This document shows, in pieces, positions 45,660-55,029 of a DNA stretch of 64,000 bases. Made by a program: the position numbers and the translations under genes. The stretch is from positions 2,480,001 through 2,544,000 of the forward strand of contig NZ_CP094997.1 in the NCBI RefSeq assembly GCF_022869785.1, written 5' to 3'. This stretch comes from Dyadobacter chenwenxiniae (GTDB taxonomy: Bacteria > Bacteroidota > Bacteroidia > Cytophagales > Spirosomataceae). The notes beneath the pieces were generated by a model. It did no database searches. It worked only from the letters and a program-made list of their open reading frames with translations, and was not told the DNA's origin. Every line of letters starts with the position of its first letter. Within the stretch, counting starts at the first letter, position 1.

Positions 45660-47807
45660 TTAAAAGAGATCATCTATGCGCACCGGCAAACTTCGGATAC
45701 GTTTGCCGGTAGCCGCAAAAAGTGCATGAACCAGCGCGGGAGCGACCGGAGGTACACCAGGCTCTCCCGCCCCGCCCATTTTTGAATCACTAGCCACAAT
45801 ATGCACCTCTATTTCGGGAGTTTCATTCATACGCAGCATTTGGTAATCATGAAAGTTACTTTGCTTTACCTGCCCTTTTTCAATGGTTATTTCGCCATAA
45901 AGGGCCGCTGTCAGTCCGTAAATGATGCCGCTTTCCATCTGGGCCCGAACGCCGTCAGGATTCACGGCCAGGCCGCAATCAATGGTACAAACTACCCGAT
46001 GCAGTTGTATCGACCTGTTATCTACAGATAATTCAATGACCTGACATACGCAACTTCCCATCGCCTCGTGAATGGCTACGCCACGGAAGCGCCCCTTCGG
46101 TAACGTGGTAAACCATCCCGACTTTTCGGCGGCGAGGTTGAGAACGGAAAGATGTCTTGGATGATCTTTCAGCAGCACACGTCGATACTCCACGGGATCT
46201 TTTGCTGCCCGGTGCGCCAGTTCGTTGATCGTCGTTTCTACTGCGAAAGCGGTATGCGAATTGCCCACTGAACGCCATGCCAGAACGGGAATACCAACTT
46301 TTGTCGTATGCAGCTCAAAAGAGAAATCCGGAATGGAATCTGAATAGGGCGCGCCTGTTGTCACAGAACTATAATCAATGCCATTGAAAACAATGTCCTT
46401 TTCCAATGGTGTATTGGCGAAAAGTGACTGTCCCACAATACGATGTTCCCAGGCAACCGGCAGACCGCCCTGGCCAATCCCAATGTGAACCTTATGCACG
46501 TAAACCGGCCGGTAATATCCACCTCTGATATCGTCCTCGCGTGACCAGACGAGTTTAATGAATTTACCGCTTGTTTTGGCGATTTGCACCGCTTCGATTA
46601 CCCAGTCGGAACTGAATGAGCCGCGCCTGCCAAAACTGCCACCCAAATGAGGCGTATTCAACTCGACCTTGTCCGGGGACAGGCCTAAAAATGATGCTAT
46701 TTCGGTTTGGTGAAGCAGGGGTGACTGCGTCCCGGTCCACACTTCACATTTGTCTTTCTGGATTTTTACTGTGCAGTTCAGCGGCTCCATCGGGGCGTGA
46801 GCCAGATATGGGAATGAAAATACAACGTCCACCGTGTCAGCTGCATTTTGAAAGGCTGTCGATACGTTGCCCTTTTCTTTGATGACTTTCCCTTTTGCGC
46901 CCGAAAGTTCCTGATATTCTTCCAGTAATTGCCTGCTGTCAATGGACTTATTTTCACCGTCATCCCATTCAATTATCAATGCATCACGACCGCGTTTTGC
47001 GGCCCAGTAGTGATCAGCCAGCACAGCGATTCCGCTCGGGATTTCTACTACATCCCGAACGCCCGGGATCAATTTTGCTTTGGAATCGTCAAACGTTTTT
47101 ACTTTTCCTCCAAAAACCGGAGCATGCGCTACTACTGCGGTCAACAAACCGGGTAACCGGATGTCGATACCATAAGTAGCCTTCCCGTTTATTTTTTCGG
47201 GATTGTCAAGCCTTTTTTGAGATTTCCCGATCAATTTCCACTTTCCGGGCTCGCGTAGTTTTACATCAGGAACAGGTAACATCGAGGCTTCTTTGGCCAT
47301 CTCACCATAGCTGATCCGATGTTTTCCGGCGATCACAAATCCATTTTCTGTTTTACACATTTCGGTCGGTACGCCCAGTCTTTTCGCGGCGGTAAGGACA
47401 AGCATGGTCCGGGCAGTCGCACCAGCCATGCGATAACGGTCGAATTCGGAGCGCGTCGAATCGGACCCGCCTGTGGAGGTCACGAAAAGAGACTGTTTGA
47501 AATCGCCCCCTTTGCCCGGCGGGGCGTGTCTCACTTTTATTTTATTCCAATCACAATCCAGTTCTTCGGCGATCAGCATCGGCAGAGTAGTCCAAATGCC
47601 CTGCCCCATTTCTACTTTTGATAAAATGATGTGTATGCTGTTGTCTTCACTAATATGGATCAGCGCATTCATCACGTTTTCACCGGTTTGAATGCAGACT
47701 TTCGGAATATTTTCCCCTTTCAGGGCATATCCGATAAGTAACCCGCCACTGGCAAAAATAGTGGTTTTAAGGAAGTTCCGCCGGTCGGTATTGCCTGCTG
47801 TATTCAT
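45660..47807 (-). CDS. Molybdopterin-binding large subunit, isoquinoline 1-oxidoreductase (IorB)-like, copy 2
   Basis: A 715-residue xanthine-oxidase-superfamily subunit. The N-terminus carries a Tat-type signal (DRRNFLKTTIFASGGLLIG), then the MoCo-binding domains. Family segments include KVEMGQGIWTTLPMLIAEELD, LGGSFGRRG and the catalytic-glutamate region GGAGEPGVPPVAPALVHA. It oxidises aldehydes or N-heterocycles at a molybdenum-cytosine dinucleotide centre, probably in the periplasm. It is the last gene of a three-gene operon and 62 bp downstream of a paralogue. Confidence 0.9.
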   Translation of the reverse strand: MNTAGNTDRRNFLKTTIFASGGLLIGYALKGENIPKVCIQTGENVMNALIHISEDNSIHIILSKVEMGQGIWTTLPMLIAEELDCDWNKIKVRHAPPGKGGDFKQSLFVTSTGGSDSTRSEFDRYRMAGATARTMLVLTAAKRLGVPTEMCKTENGFVIAGKHRISYGEMAKEASMLPVPDVKLREPGKWKLIGKSQKRLDNPEKINGKATYGIDIRLPGLLTAVVAHAPVFGGKVKTFDDSKAKLIPGVRDVVEIPSGIAVLADHYWAAKRGRDALIIEWDDGENKSIDSRQLLEEYQELSGAKGKVIKEKGNVSTAFQNAADTVDVVFSFPYLAHAPMEPLNCTVKIQKDKCEVWTGTQSPLLHQTEIASFLGLSPDKVELNTPHLGGSFGRRGSFSSDWVIEAVQIAKTSGKFIKLVWSREDDIRGGYYRPVYVHKVHIGIGQGGLPVAWEHRIVGQSLFANTPLEKDIVFNGIDYSSVTTGAPYSDSIPDFSFELHTTKVGIPVLAWRSVGNSHTAFAVETTINELAHRAAKDPVEYRRVLLKDHPRHLSVLNLAAEKSGWFTTLPKGRFRGVAIHEAMGSCVCQVIELSVDNRSIQLHRVVCTIDCGLAVNPDGVRAQMESGIIYGLTAALYGEITIEKGQVKQSNFHDYQMLRMNETPEIEVHIVASDSKMGGAGEPGVPPVAPALVHALFAATGKRIRSLPVRIDDLF

Positions 47808-47869
47808 CAGAATTAAAGCGGTTAAACAGGACAGAAATCTTGCCAGATCGTACCTGTCCTGGATGTATG

Positions 47870-50029
47870 TCAGATTTTATCAAGATCAAATGGCAGTTGG
47901 CGTATTCGTTTTCCCGTCAGATCGAATATAGCATTGCAGAGCGCCGGAGCAAAAGGCGGTAAACCCGGCTCGCCGACACCACCTGCTTTTTCATTGTTTT
48001 CCATGATATGTACCTCAATCTGCGGTGAATCGGCGATGCGGGGCATTGGATAGGTATCAAAATTTTGTTGAACGGCTTTCCCGCCCTTAAATGTAGTTGC
48101 ATGTTTGATGGCGGCACCCAATCCCATGATGATACTGCCTTCAACCTGAGCCCGTATAATATCCGGATTCACATACCACCCGCAGTCCATCACGGCGATT
48201 ACTTTGTCAATGTAAATTTTACCGTCGGCCTTACGTGACATCTTCACGGCATGTGCGCAAATACTGCCAAAACATTCGGCGATTGCCAGGCCCCATCCTT
48301 CTTTTTTGCCCCGGGAAGTCCAGCTGCTGGCGGTTTCGATGCGATCGATGAGTGCCTGATACCGGGCGTCGGGCAGATGTTTTTTTCTGAATTCCAATGG
48401 GTCCTCATTTGCGGCATGAGCAAGTTCATCCATAAAACTTTCACTTGCAAAGGCATTTGTAGAGGCTGATACCGATCGCCACCACATGACCGGGATTGGT
48501 GATCGGGTAGGAACGTCGGCAAAACTATAGTGCGGGATGGACTTGAAGTAAGGTTTTAAAAATCCCTCCAGATCTCCTTCATTGTAAGAAGAGGACTTGG
48601 GAGCAGGGTAAGGCGTTGCGCTCCACTCCTGACCGATCCATTGAGTTGCGCTTATTGTCTGCCAGGCACTGATATTTCCGTGCTTGTCAATTCCTCCGCG
48701 ACAGACGTAGCTTGCGCCCGGGCGGAACGGGCCTAGGCGCATATCGTCTTCCCGCGTCCAGACGACCTGTACCGGTGCTTTCACTGCTTTTGAAATGAGC
48801 GCCGCCTCATGCGGATAGTCCGTAAAAGCTTTGCGACCGAAGCCGCCGCCAAGGAAAGTCATATGAACCGTCACATTTTCCTTCGGAATACCCATTCGTT
48901 CACTTAAATCGGCCTGTGTCCAGTTGGCTTCCTGAATAGGCCCCCAGATTTCAATGCGGTCGGGCCTCACATCAGCAATGCAATTGAGTGGCTCCATGCA
49001 GCTGTGCGATTGATATGGGGTTTCATAAATGGCTTCAATATTTTTCTCCGATTCCTGAAAAGCAAGTTCAAATTTTTGGGAAGGCCCGGGCTTTTTAAGA
49101 TTCTGAAGCATTTGTTCCGAAAGTTGCTCTGAATCCTGGTGGTCGAATCCTTCGTCATTCCATATTACATTCAATGCTTTGCGCCCCTGTATGGCAGCCC
49201 AAAGCGAGTCCGCTACGACCGCAACACCCTCACAGAGATTTGCAAAAACTGCCCGGTGTACTTTTAGCACATGCTTCACGCCGGGGATTTTCAAGGCCGC
49301 TGCATCATCAAAACTTTTCACCTTGCCAAGGAACCGGGGATTTCGCTCGACCACGGCGTACAGCATACCAGGGATTTTTTTGTCCAGACCAAATACTGCG
49401 CTTCCGTTTGTTTTGAGCGGTATATCCTGTCTTGGCAGTGGCTTCCCAATGATCTTGTAGTACTTACGATGTTTTAAGCTGACCTGTTCAGGCGGCGTCA
49501 GTTTTGATGCCGCTTCAATCAACTGATCGTAGCGTAACGCTCTGCCAGACGTACGATGGATGATTTGCCCGTTCTGGGCATAACACGATGATTTAGCGAC
49601 AGACCACTGGTTTGCTGCGGCCTGTATTAACATTTCCCTGGCAGTTGCACCCAGCTTTAAAAGCTGCTGGTACCAACCCCGTATGGAAAAACTCCCTTCC
49701 TGGGGCTGGGGGCCAAATTTTTCAGGGTTCGCCGGAGCGAACCGAATATTGACCTGATCCGGGTGGAGTTCCAGTTCTTCTGCGATTATCTGCGGGATGG
49801 CCTGAAAGGTTCCCTGCCCCATTTCTGAACGATGACACAGGATCGTCACCTTACCGGATTGGTCAAGGGTAATCCATGACATCAGGTCCTTGCCGGGCCT
49901 GATACCTGAGGATGGAAAGTTAACTTTCCCGGTGCCGTAAATGGGCAGGCCGATCGTTAATGCAATACCGGAAAATCCTGCTTGGAGAATAAAATCCCTG
50001 CGCGACAGTTCTGGATCTTTACCTTCCAT
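47870..50029 (-). CDS. Molybdopterin-binding large subunit, isoquinoline 1-oxidoreductase (IorB)-like, copy 1
   Basis: A 719-residue paralogue of the next gene. The start at 50029 gives a Tat signal (LSRRDFILQAGFSGIALTIG) and overlaps the 2Fe-2S subunit gene by 11 bp; the longer frame from 50170 only covers that gene out of frame. MoCo-domain elements are present: RSEMGQGTFQAIPQIIAEELE, LGGGFGRKAFTDYPHEAALI and the active-site segment GGVGEPGLPPFAPALCNA. The two large subunits may form alternative or mixed complexes with the single small subunit (inference). Electron acceptor unknown. Confidence 0.9.
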   Translation of the reverse strand: MEGKDPELSRRDFILQAGFSGIALTIGLPIYGTGKVNFPSSGIRPGKDLMSWITLDQSGKVTILCHRSEMGQGTFQAIPQIIAEELELHPDQVNIRFAPANPEKFGPQPQEGSFSIRGWYQQLLKLGATAREMLIQAAANQWSVAKSSCYAQNGQIIHRTSGRALRYDQLIEAASKLTPPEQVSLKHRKYYKIIGKPLPRQDIPLKTNGSAVFGLDKKIPGMLYAVVERNPRFLGKVKSFDDAAALKIPGVKHVLKVHRAVFANLCEGVAVVADSLWAAIQGRKALNVIWNDEGFDHQDSEQLSEQMLQNLKKPGPSQKFELAFQESEKNIEAIYETPYQSHSCMEPLNCIADVRPDRIEIWGPIQEANWTQADLSERMGIPKENVTVHMTFLGGGFGRKAFTDYPHEAALISKAVKAPVQVVWTREDDMRLGPFRPGASYVCRGGIDKHGNISAWQTISATQWIGQEWSATPYPAPKSSSYNEGDLEGFLKPYFKSIPHYSFADVPTRSPIPVMWWRSVSASTNAFASESFMDELAHAANEDPLEFRKKHLPDARYQALIDRIETASSWTSRGKKEGWGLAIAECFGSICAHAVKMSRKADGKIYIDKVIAVMDCGWYVNPDIIRAQVEGSIIMGLGAAIKHATTFKGGKAVQQNFDTYPMPRIADSPQIEVHIMENNEKAGGVGEPGLPPFAPALCNAIFDLTGKRIRQLPFDLDKI

Positions 50030-50498
50030 TTTGAGGAGATTTTGAATTGATAGCTGCCGACTTGATCGCTTTTCGGATTCGCGGATAGGTGCCACAGCGA
50101 CAGATGTTTCCCTGCATGGCGTCGTTGATATCCTGATCTGTTGGGTTCTTGTTGGCTTGCAGAAGCGCAACGGCAGACATAATTTGTCCGCTTTGGCAAT
50201 ACCCGCATTGAGGAACCTGCTCGGCGATCCAAGCTATCTGTACAGGGTGAGAATTATCTGCGGAAATTCCCTCAATGGTGGTGACAGCCTGATCCGCTAC
50301 GGCAGAAACCGGAAATGAACAGGACCTTACCGGCGAACCACCGAGGTGAATCGTGCACGCTCCGCACTGACCGATCCCGCACCCGTATTTGGTGCCCGTC
50401 AGTCCGACCAGATCTCTGATGACCCAAAGTAGCGGCATTTGCTCGTCGGCCTCAATGCGATGATTCTTTCCGTTGACTTTTAGATTGTATACAGGCAT
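50019..50498 (-). CDS. (2Fe-2S)-binding subunit of molybdenum hydroxylase, IorA-like
   Basis: A 159-residue protein with both iron-sulfur clusters of the family: the plant-ferredoxin-type site CGIGQCGACTIHLGGSPVRSC (positions about 41-62) and the alpha-helical site with CGYCQSGQ and NICRCGTYPRI. It transfers electrons from the molybdenum centre of the downstream large subunit(s). No signal peptide is present; it would be co-exported with a Tat-bearing partner (family knowledge). It is the first gene of the operon, divergent from a LytS/LytTR pair. Confidence 0.93.
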   Translation of the reverse strand: MPVYNLKVNGKNHRIEADEQMPLLWVIRDLVGLTGTKYGCGIGQCGACTIHLGGSPVRSCSFPVSAVADQAVTTIEGISADNSHPVQIAWIAEQVPQCGYCQSGQIMSAVALLQANKNPTDQDINDAMQGNICRCGTYPRIRKAIKSAAINSKSPQNGR

Positions 50499-50915
50499 AA
50501 ATAGCTATTTTTTCGGTTTCAGGATGATAGTTTGATTCGCTGATGGTCTGTCCTCAGGGTAGCGCCCCTGGAAATGTTTTGTTAGTGCGTGTGGCAAGCG
50601 ACAATCCCAAGGATTTGTGCTCACTCATTTTGGGTTAAGGATTCCACCAAAACAATAGATCTTTTAAAATAAAAAAAACATTAGTTGATGACTGGAACTG
50701 AATAATTGACCAAATGCGGAAATCGGGATAAACCGGATTCTGCCGGAAAGTAATCCTTGTCAAAGCCTGAAATATACCCTGGCGTACATTTCGTCAACGG
50801 ATAACCGCAGTTCATATACGTGAGTCGGCAGATGATGGAAATTGTGTATCTTCGGGATAGACAATGAACTGGATTTCGTCTGGCGCATTGAGAGGGGAAA
50901 TCTTTTTAGAAATGA
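50499..50915. other. Gene-free divergent region between molybdenum hydroxylase operon and LytS gene
   Basis: About 415 bp without a gene. A TATCTTCG sequence near 50844-50851 is one mismatch from TAnnTTTG and stands about 65 bp before the kinase start. A low-complexity A-rich tract occurs near 50665-50680. No strong palindrome or hairpin was found. Both flanking units must start here. Confidence 0.35.
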
Positions 50916-52061
50916 ATGATGTTTCCGACAATTTCGCTGTCCGCTAAAAACTGGTTTTTTAGATACAAATTATATCATTTGCCTTTTTGGTTTCTCTACC
51001 ATTATCTGTGGTGGGCGGTGTCGATGGGTAATGCTTTCAAACCGGCGAGTTCCCTCACAGTCCTGCCATATGCGATCAAATTTAGCTTCTACTTTATTTT
51101 TCAGGCACTGGCGGTTTATTTCAATCTCTACTACCTGATTCCCAGATATCTTGAAAAGAGCAGGTTTGCCGCCTACGTCGGTTTGCTGCTGTCTACGATG
51201 GTAGCCACCACGCTTTTTATCATCAGCGGATATTATTTTAGTTCTTATGTATCCGGAAGGAGTCTGTCCGAATTGTATGGGGGAGGAAATGAGGCTGAAT
51301 GTTTTTACAGATTTCTGAACAATGCACTGCCTTCCACCGTAGCGAGCATGACCTTGGCGATGAGCATTAAACTAACCAAAAGCTGGATCCAAACGCAGCG
51401 GAAGCAGCAGGCGCTAGAGAAAGAAAAGCTCGAAACAGAATTGGAATTTCTTAAAAATCAATTCAATCCGCACTTTCTCTTCAATACCATCAATTCGATC
51501 TTTTTTCTGATCCATAAAAATCCTGATATGGCGTCAGACGCTCTGGCCAAATTCTCGGAGCTCTTGCGGTATCAGCTCTATGAATGCAATGATCTGCAAA
51601 TTCCGCTGCACAATGAGATCACTTACATCGAAAACTTCATCGAGCTGGAAAAACTCAGGCAAAACGACAACATTGATATCGCGCTTGATCTGGATCGGCG
51701 CAACACCCATCTTTTTGGCATAGCTCCTTTTTTGTTGATGATTTTTGTGGAAAATGCTTTCAAACATGTTTCAAAGCATGCCAGTGGCCCCAACTGGATT
51801 CGCATAAAACTAAAAATGGAAGGGGGTAAACTTGATTTCAGTGTTTCAAACAGTACCTCACCCTTTACGACCCGAGATATAATCTATTATGGCGGAATTG
51901 GCCTGAAAAATGTACAAAGAAGACTGGATTTGATTTATCCGGAGCAATATGATCTCCAAATAAAAGAAGACAATGTCCAGTTTGATTTAAGACTGCTGCT
52001 ATGTGTTTCTGAGCTGGTTCCTGCGCAAGGTGACGTGCCTGTATTAAATTTTAATAGCTGA
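50916..52061 (+). CDS. LytS/YehU-type membrane sensor histidine kinase (second pair)
   Basis: A 381-residue kinase with four membrane helices (about residues 22-155, one loop with SGRSLSELYGGGNEAE), a coiled-coil linker (about 158-180) and a His_kinase domain. The phosphoacceptor is His186 in NPHFLFNTIN and the N-box reads IFVENAFKHVSKHASG. A second ATG directly follows the first. The regulator gene starts three bases after its stop. Divergence from the molybdenum hydroxylase operon suggests possible control of it (inference). Confidence 0.92.
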   Translation: MMFPTISLSAKNWFFRYKLYHLPFWFLYHYLWWAVSMGNAFKPASSLTVLPYAIKFSFYFIFQALAVYFNLYYLIPRYLEKSRFAAYVGLLLSTMVATTLFIISGYYFSSYVSGRSLSELYGGGNEAECFYRFLNNALPSTVASMTLAMSIKLTKSWIQTQRKQQALEKEKLETELEFLKNQFNPHFLFNTINSIFFLIHKNPDMASDALAKFSELLRYQLYECNDLQIPLHNEITYIENFIELEKLRQNDNIDIALDLDRRNTHLFGIAPFLLMIFVENAFKHVSKHASGPNWIRIKLKMEGGKLDFSVSNSTSPFTTRDIIYYGGIGLKNVQRRLDLIYPEQYDLQIKEDNVQFDLRLLLCVSELVPAQGDVPVLNFNS

Positions 52062-52064
52062 TTT

Positions 52065-52793
52065 ATGCTGAACTGTTTGATTGTCGACGATGAGCCACTT
52101 GCCAGGGAAGGCATTTCCAACTATGTGCGTGAAATCGATTTTTTGACTCTCAAAGGTACGTGTGAGAATCCTGTCGAACTGATGAAGGTGCTCGGTGAGC
52201 ACCGGGTCGACCTGATTTTTCTGGATGTTCAGATGCCGAAAATGAACGGAATCGACTTTTTGAAAATCGTGCAAAACCCGCCCATGGTTATTCTCACCAC
52301 GGCTTATCCGAGTTACGCGCTCGAAGGATTCCAGCTGAATGTGCTTGACTATCTTTTAAAGCCGATCACCTTTGACCGGTTTTTCAAAGCCGCGAACAAG
52401 GCTAACGATTACCACCGCCTGGTGACCAGGTCGTCTGACCACGAAATACAAAAACCAGCTTCCGACGCGGATTATTTTTTCATAAAATCAGGGAGCAAAT
52501 ATGAGAAGATCCATCTGGACGATATCCTGTACATTCAGGGAATGCAGAACTATGTTGTAATTTACACCCGTAAAAGCAAATACATGACGCTGCTTTATCT
52601 CAAAAATCTGGAAGAAAACCTGGATAGCAAGTCATTCATACGAGTTCATAAATCGTACATCGTATCGGTCAGCAAGATTGAAGGAATTGAAGGCAACGAA
52701 CTTTTTATCCAGTCGCACCGTGTTCCCATCAGCAGAAACTACCGGGAACAGGTGATACAGCAGGTTGTTAATAAAAAGCTTTGGATCAAATAA
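52065..52793 (+). CDS. LytTR-family response regulator (second pair)
   Basis: A 242-residue regulator: a receiver (residues 1-120) with acidic pocket DDEP, phosphoacceptor Asp54 (LDVQMPKM), Thr in LTTAYPSY and Lys in LLKPIT, then a LytTR DNA-binding domain (about 140-242, with YIQGMQNYVVIYTRK and FIRVHKSYIVSVSKI). It is the partner of the kinase encoded upstream. No terminator is obvious in the 115 bp before the convergent DUF2306 gene. Confidence 0.93.
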   Translation: MLNCLIVDDEPLAREGISNYVREIDFLTLKGTCENPVELMKVLGEHRVDLIFLDVQMPKMNGIDFLKIVQNPPMVILTTAYPSYALEGFQLNVLDYLLKPITFDRFFKAANKANDYHRLVTRSSDHEIQKPASDADYFFIKSGSKYEKIHLDDILYIQGMQNYVVIYTRKSKYMTLLYLKNLEENLDSKSFIRVHKSYIVSVSKIEGIEGNELFIQSHRVPISRNYREQVIQQVVNKKLWIK

Positions 52794-52908
52794 TCTGATT
52801 TCTCCATGGCTCCCCCGAACTTCAAATGTCTATATTTTTTTGATGTTTTTACTCCTACTTTAAGTCCACTCGTTACTACCGTTCAGCTGCCGCACTTAAT
52901 AATGATGA

Positions 52909-53745
52909 CTAGATTCGTGGTAGCCACATCCCCATCGTCGCTCCGAAAATCCCAACACCCATGATTAGTGTTACTAAAAAAATGATTAGCGACACGCCGA
53001 TATTTAAAGTGAAATTGTTTTTTCTGCAAGCAAAAAAATACATCTCCAAAAGAATGAGTGAAAGCGGAATGGCATAAGTACTGATAGCAAGAAAGGTTAG
53101 AAAAGGGCCGGTAAATGTTTTTGAATCAAACCCAACCGGAGCTCCGTTTATCAATATCCAGAACATAAGCCCTACCCGGAAAAACCAGACACCGCTAACA
53201 ACCATAAAAAGCCTTAATGACCAGCTTCTGTGACTTTTAAAATTTCTTGATCTCGCTTTTCGGATAGAAATTATAGCAAATAGAATGATATATACAGCTT
53301 GGATACTGATGCTGATTTGCTGCGTATGATCGCCAATCGTTCCCCGTGTCCAAACCATAATCAGTCCTGCGGCACTCACGATAATGGCAGCCGAAACATA
53401 CACGCGTCCAATCAGACGATGTATTACAGGTAAGCGTTTTCTTATCTGAGGTATAAGCTGCAATGGACCGCCCACTACCATGATTAAAGCGAGTAGTAGG
53501 TGTAGCCCGACGACAAAATTTCCTTTCCAGTCTCCCTCCACGTAACCATGTGGGAGTACCCTGTTCCACTTTTCAAACGCACCAGTCAAGGCAGGTCTAC
53601 CATAGAACAATAGTATATAAGCGGCAAATATCCATTGGCCGAGAGTAGCCACGACAAGCCACAGGGTTGCAGTAAAAGTTAAGATTCTAGTTGAATACGA
53701 AGTATTTTCTGTGCTGGATAACGGAACATCTGTTTGTGTTATCAT
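52909..53745 (-). CDS. DUF2306 family membrane protein
   Basis: A 278-residue protein with about seven membrane helices. DUF2306 features are visible: HLLLALIMVVGGPLQLIPQIRKRLPVIHRLIGRVYV with the conserved histidines near helix 2, and HRSWSLRLFMVVSGVWFFRVG further on. These histidines suggest haem or metal binding, although the family function is unknown. It lies 101 bp downstream of the Crp/Fnr gene on the same strand and may be its target. A 9-nt tandem repeat precedes it. Confidence 0.87.
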   Translation of the reverse strand: MITQTDVPLSSTENTSYSTRILTFTATLWLVVATLGQWIFAAYILLFYGRPALTGAFEKWNRVLPHGYVEGDWKGNFVVGLHLLLALIMVVGGPLQLIPQIRKRLPVIHRLIGRVYVSAAIIVSAAGLIMVWTRGTIGDHTQQISISIQAVYIILFAIISIRKARSRNFKSHRSWSLRLFMVVSGVWFFRVGLMFWILINGAPVGFDSKTFTGPFLTFLAISTYAIPLSLILLEMYFFACRKNNFTLNIGVSLIIFLVTLIMGVGIFGATMGMWLPRI

Positions 53746-53789
53746 CTCTTATGGCTTCAAATTTAATTTAAACTTAAAGCGCGAAGTTT

Positions 53790-53807
53790 CCAGACAAACC
53801 AGACAAA
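53790..53807. repeat. Tandem 9-nt direct repeat upstream of DUF2306 gene
   Basis: CCAGACAAA occurs twice in immediate succession (53790-53798 and 53799-53807), 45-62 bp before the DUF2306 start. On the coding strand this reads TTTGTCTGG twice. It could be a regulator half-site pair, perhaps for the adjacent Crp/Fnr protein, but there is no dyad symmetry. Confidence 0.4.
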
Positions 53808-53846
53808 TGTCCAATAGGGATGAGCGGTTGTATTCCAGTTTAACCG

Positions 53847-54434
53847 CTACTTGCTGATTGCACTTCTTAATCTGCTAATATGCCGCTGTGTGATCCCAAG
53901 GTAAGAAGCGATGTATCTGAGGGGGACGTTTTTTAAGATGTCAGGCTTCTCAATCAACAATTTCCTGTACCGGCCCTCAGCAGTCAAATTAACCAGGTCA
54001 TTAATCCGGTCTTTGTCTTGTTGAAGATGTTTTTGTAAGATGCGGATGGTGTATTCTTTCTGGGTACTGCTCACACTGGCACGACTCTCCACTTCTTGGC
54101 GGCTAATGCGTAGTAATTTGCAGTCTGTAATACAATGTAAGTTCTCATTGGAGACTGTGCGATTCATGAAATGTGAATAAGATGTAAAAAAACGGGAACC
54201 CTCGTTCAGATCGGTGGTGATCTCGTTGTTGTCCTCGTCCAGGTAATAGTTCCTCATGTAGCCTGCGACTATGAAATTATGGTAATCAGGAATTCGTCCG
54301 GCTGGCTCTATAATCGTATTTTTTGGGACAAAAGCAGGCTTAAACGAATCACGAATCGCATCCTTGTCACTTTCTGGCAGGATCAAAATTTGTTCGATAT
54401 AATCGAATAATTTCGTGTAATAAGATTCATCCAT
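53847..54434 (-). CDS. Crp/Fnr-family transcriptional regulator
   Basis: A 195-residue regulator with an N-terminal cyclic-nucleotide-binding-like domain (about residues 20-130, with IIEPAGRIPDYHNFIVAGYMRNYY) and a C-terminal helix-turn-helix whose recognition helix is ITQRHISRLRS. It lacks Fnr cysteines, and the cAMP-binding phosphate cassette is not evident, so its ligand is unknown. The start at 54434 (MDESYYTK) is typical; 54449 is five codons upstream. It lies upstream of the DUF2306 gene, a common pairing in Bacteroidota. Confidence 0.88.
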   Translation of the reverse strand: MDESYYTKLFDYIEQILILPESDKDAIRDSFKPAFVPKNTIIEPAGRIPDYHNFIVAGYMRNYYLDEDNNEITTDLNEGSRFFTSYSHFMNRTVSNENLHCITDCKLLRISRQEVESRASVSSTQKEYTIRILQKHLQQDKDRINDLVNLTAEGRYRKLLIEKPDILKNVPLRYIASYLGITQRHISRLRSAISK

Positions 54435-55029
54435 AAAAGGACCGTCCAAATGGGGAGTGAAATTTCTTTAACAAGCTTCAAGTTAGGGAAAACCATAGAT
54501 GATGTCAATTGAGTACCAATGACCGGTAACAGGCTTTAAGCAGTGCATGATACCGGTTATTCCCACATCGTATCAATTACAGGGCAGCCCTCCTGTATCA
54601 AAATCACCGTTTTGGCAGTGGAACCCCGGAAGGAGGACAAACTGCCAATTCCTTCCAGCAGCATATGGTAAATATCGAATTGTGGATGAGCAGAATAAAT
54701 TTCTAATACTGCTAAAATTTGCACTGTTCCGTTCATTATGCAATAATAAGATCAAAATACAGTCAGTAGTTGCTAAAAACCGTATTTTATTTAGTATTAT
54801 TTAGACTTAAAATTGTATTGTAATTTGATATGCCGCTAATAACGGATGATCTAGCCTGCGTATACGGTATATGGTTAGCGAGTTCAGTGTTTTGTTCCTG
54901 GGGTGAACAAATTCGCTGATTTACTGATATTATACGCTCAGTATGCCCAAAATTAAGTAGGATTTAAGCAATTTAAATTATTATAAATTAAATATTCTAT
55001 CTATAAAAATTAACTAAAACGGTTCCATT
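54435..55029. other. Long AT-rich gene-free region before the second SusC/SusD pair
   Basis: About 595 bp without a credible gene between the leftward Crp/Fnr gene and the rightward SusC gene. It holds an interrupted dyad TTGTTC-N7-GAACAA (54892-54910), with outer arms AGCGA and TCGCT enclosing it (about 54877-54917). The last 100 bp are strongly AT-rich. Promoters for both genes must lie here, but I could not place a TAnnTTTG box with confidence. Confidence 0.4.

Noticed and set aside
45446..45673. Minus-strand frame of 75 codons between the DUF1259 and molybdenum hydroxylase genes
   Set aside because: It overlaps both neighbours at their ends and has no recognisable domain. Its composition is passable, so a remnant cannot be excluded, but I would not call a gene.
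53758..53765. TAAATTTG as -7 box for the DUF2306 gene
   Set aside because: It matches the consensus but lies only 12 bp before the start codon and lacks a -33 TTTG at the proper distance.
54547..54804. Plus-strand frame of 85 codons in the gap before the second SusC gene
   Set aside because: It has low-quality composition, no domain and lies in an AT-rich regulatory region.
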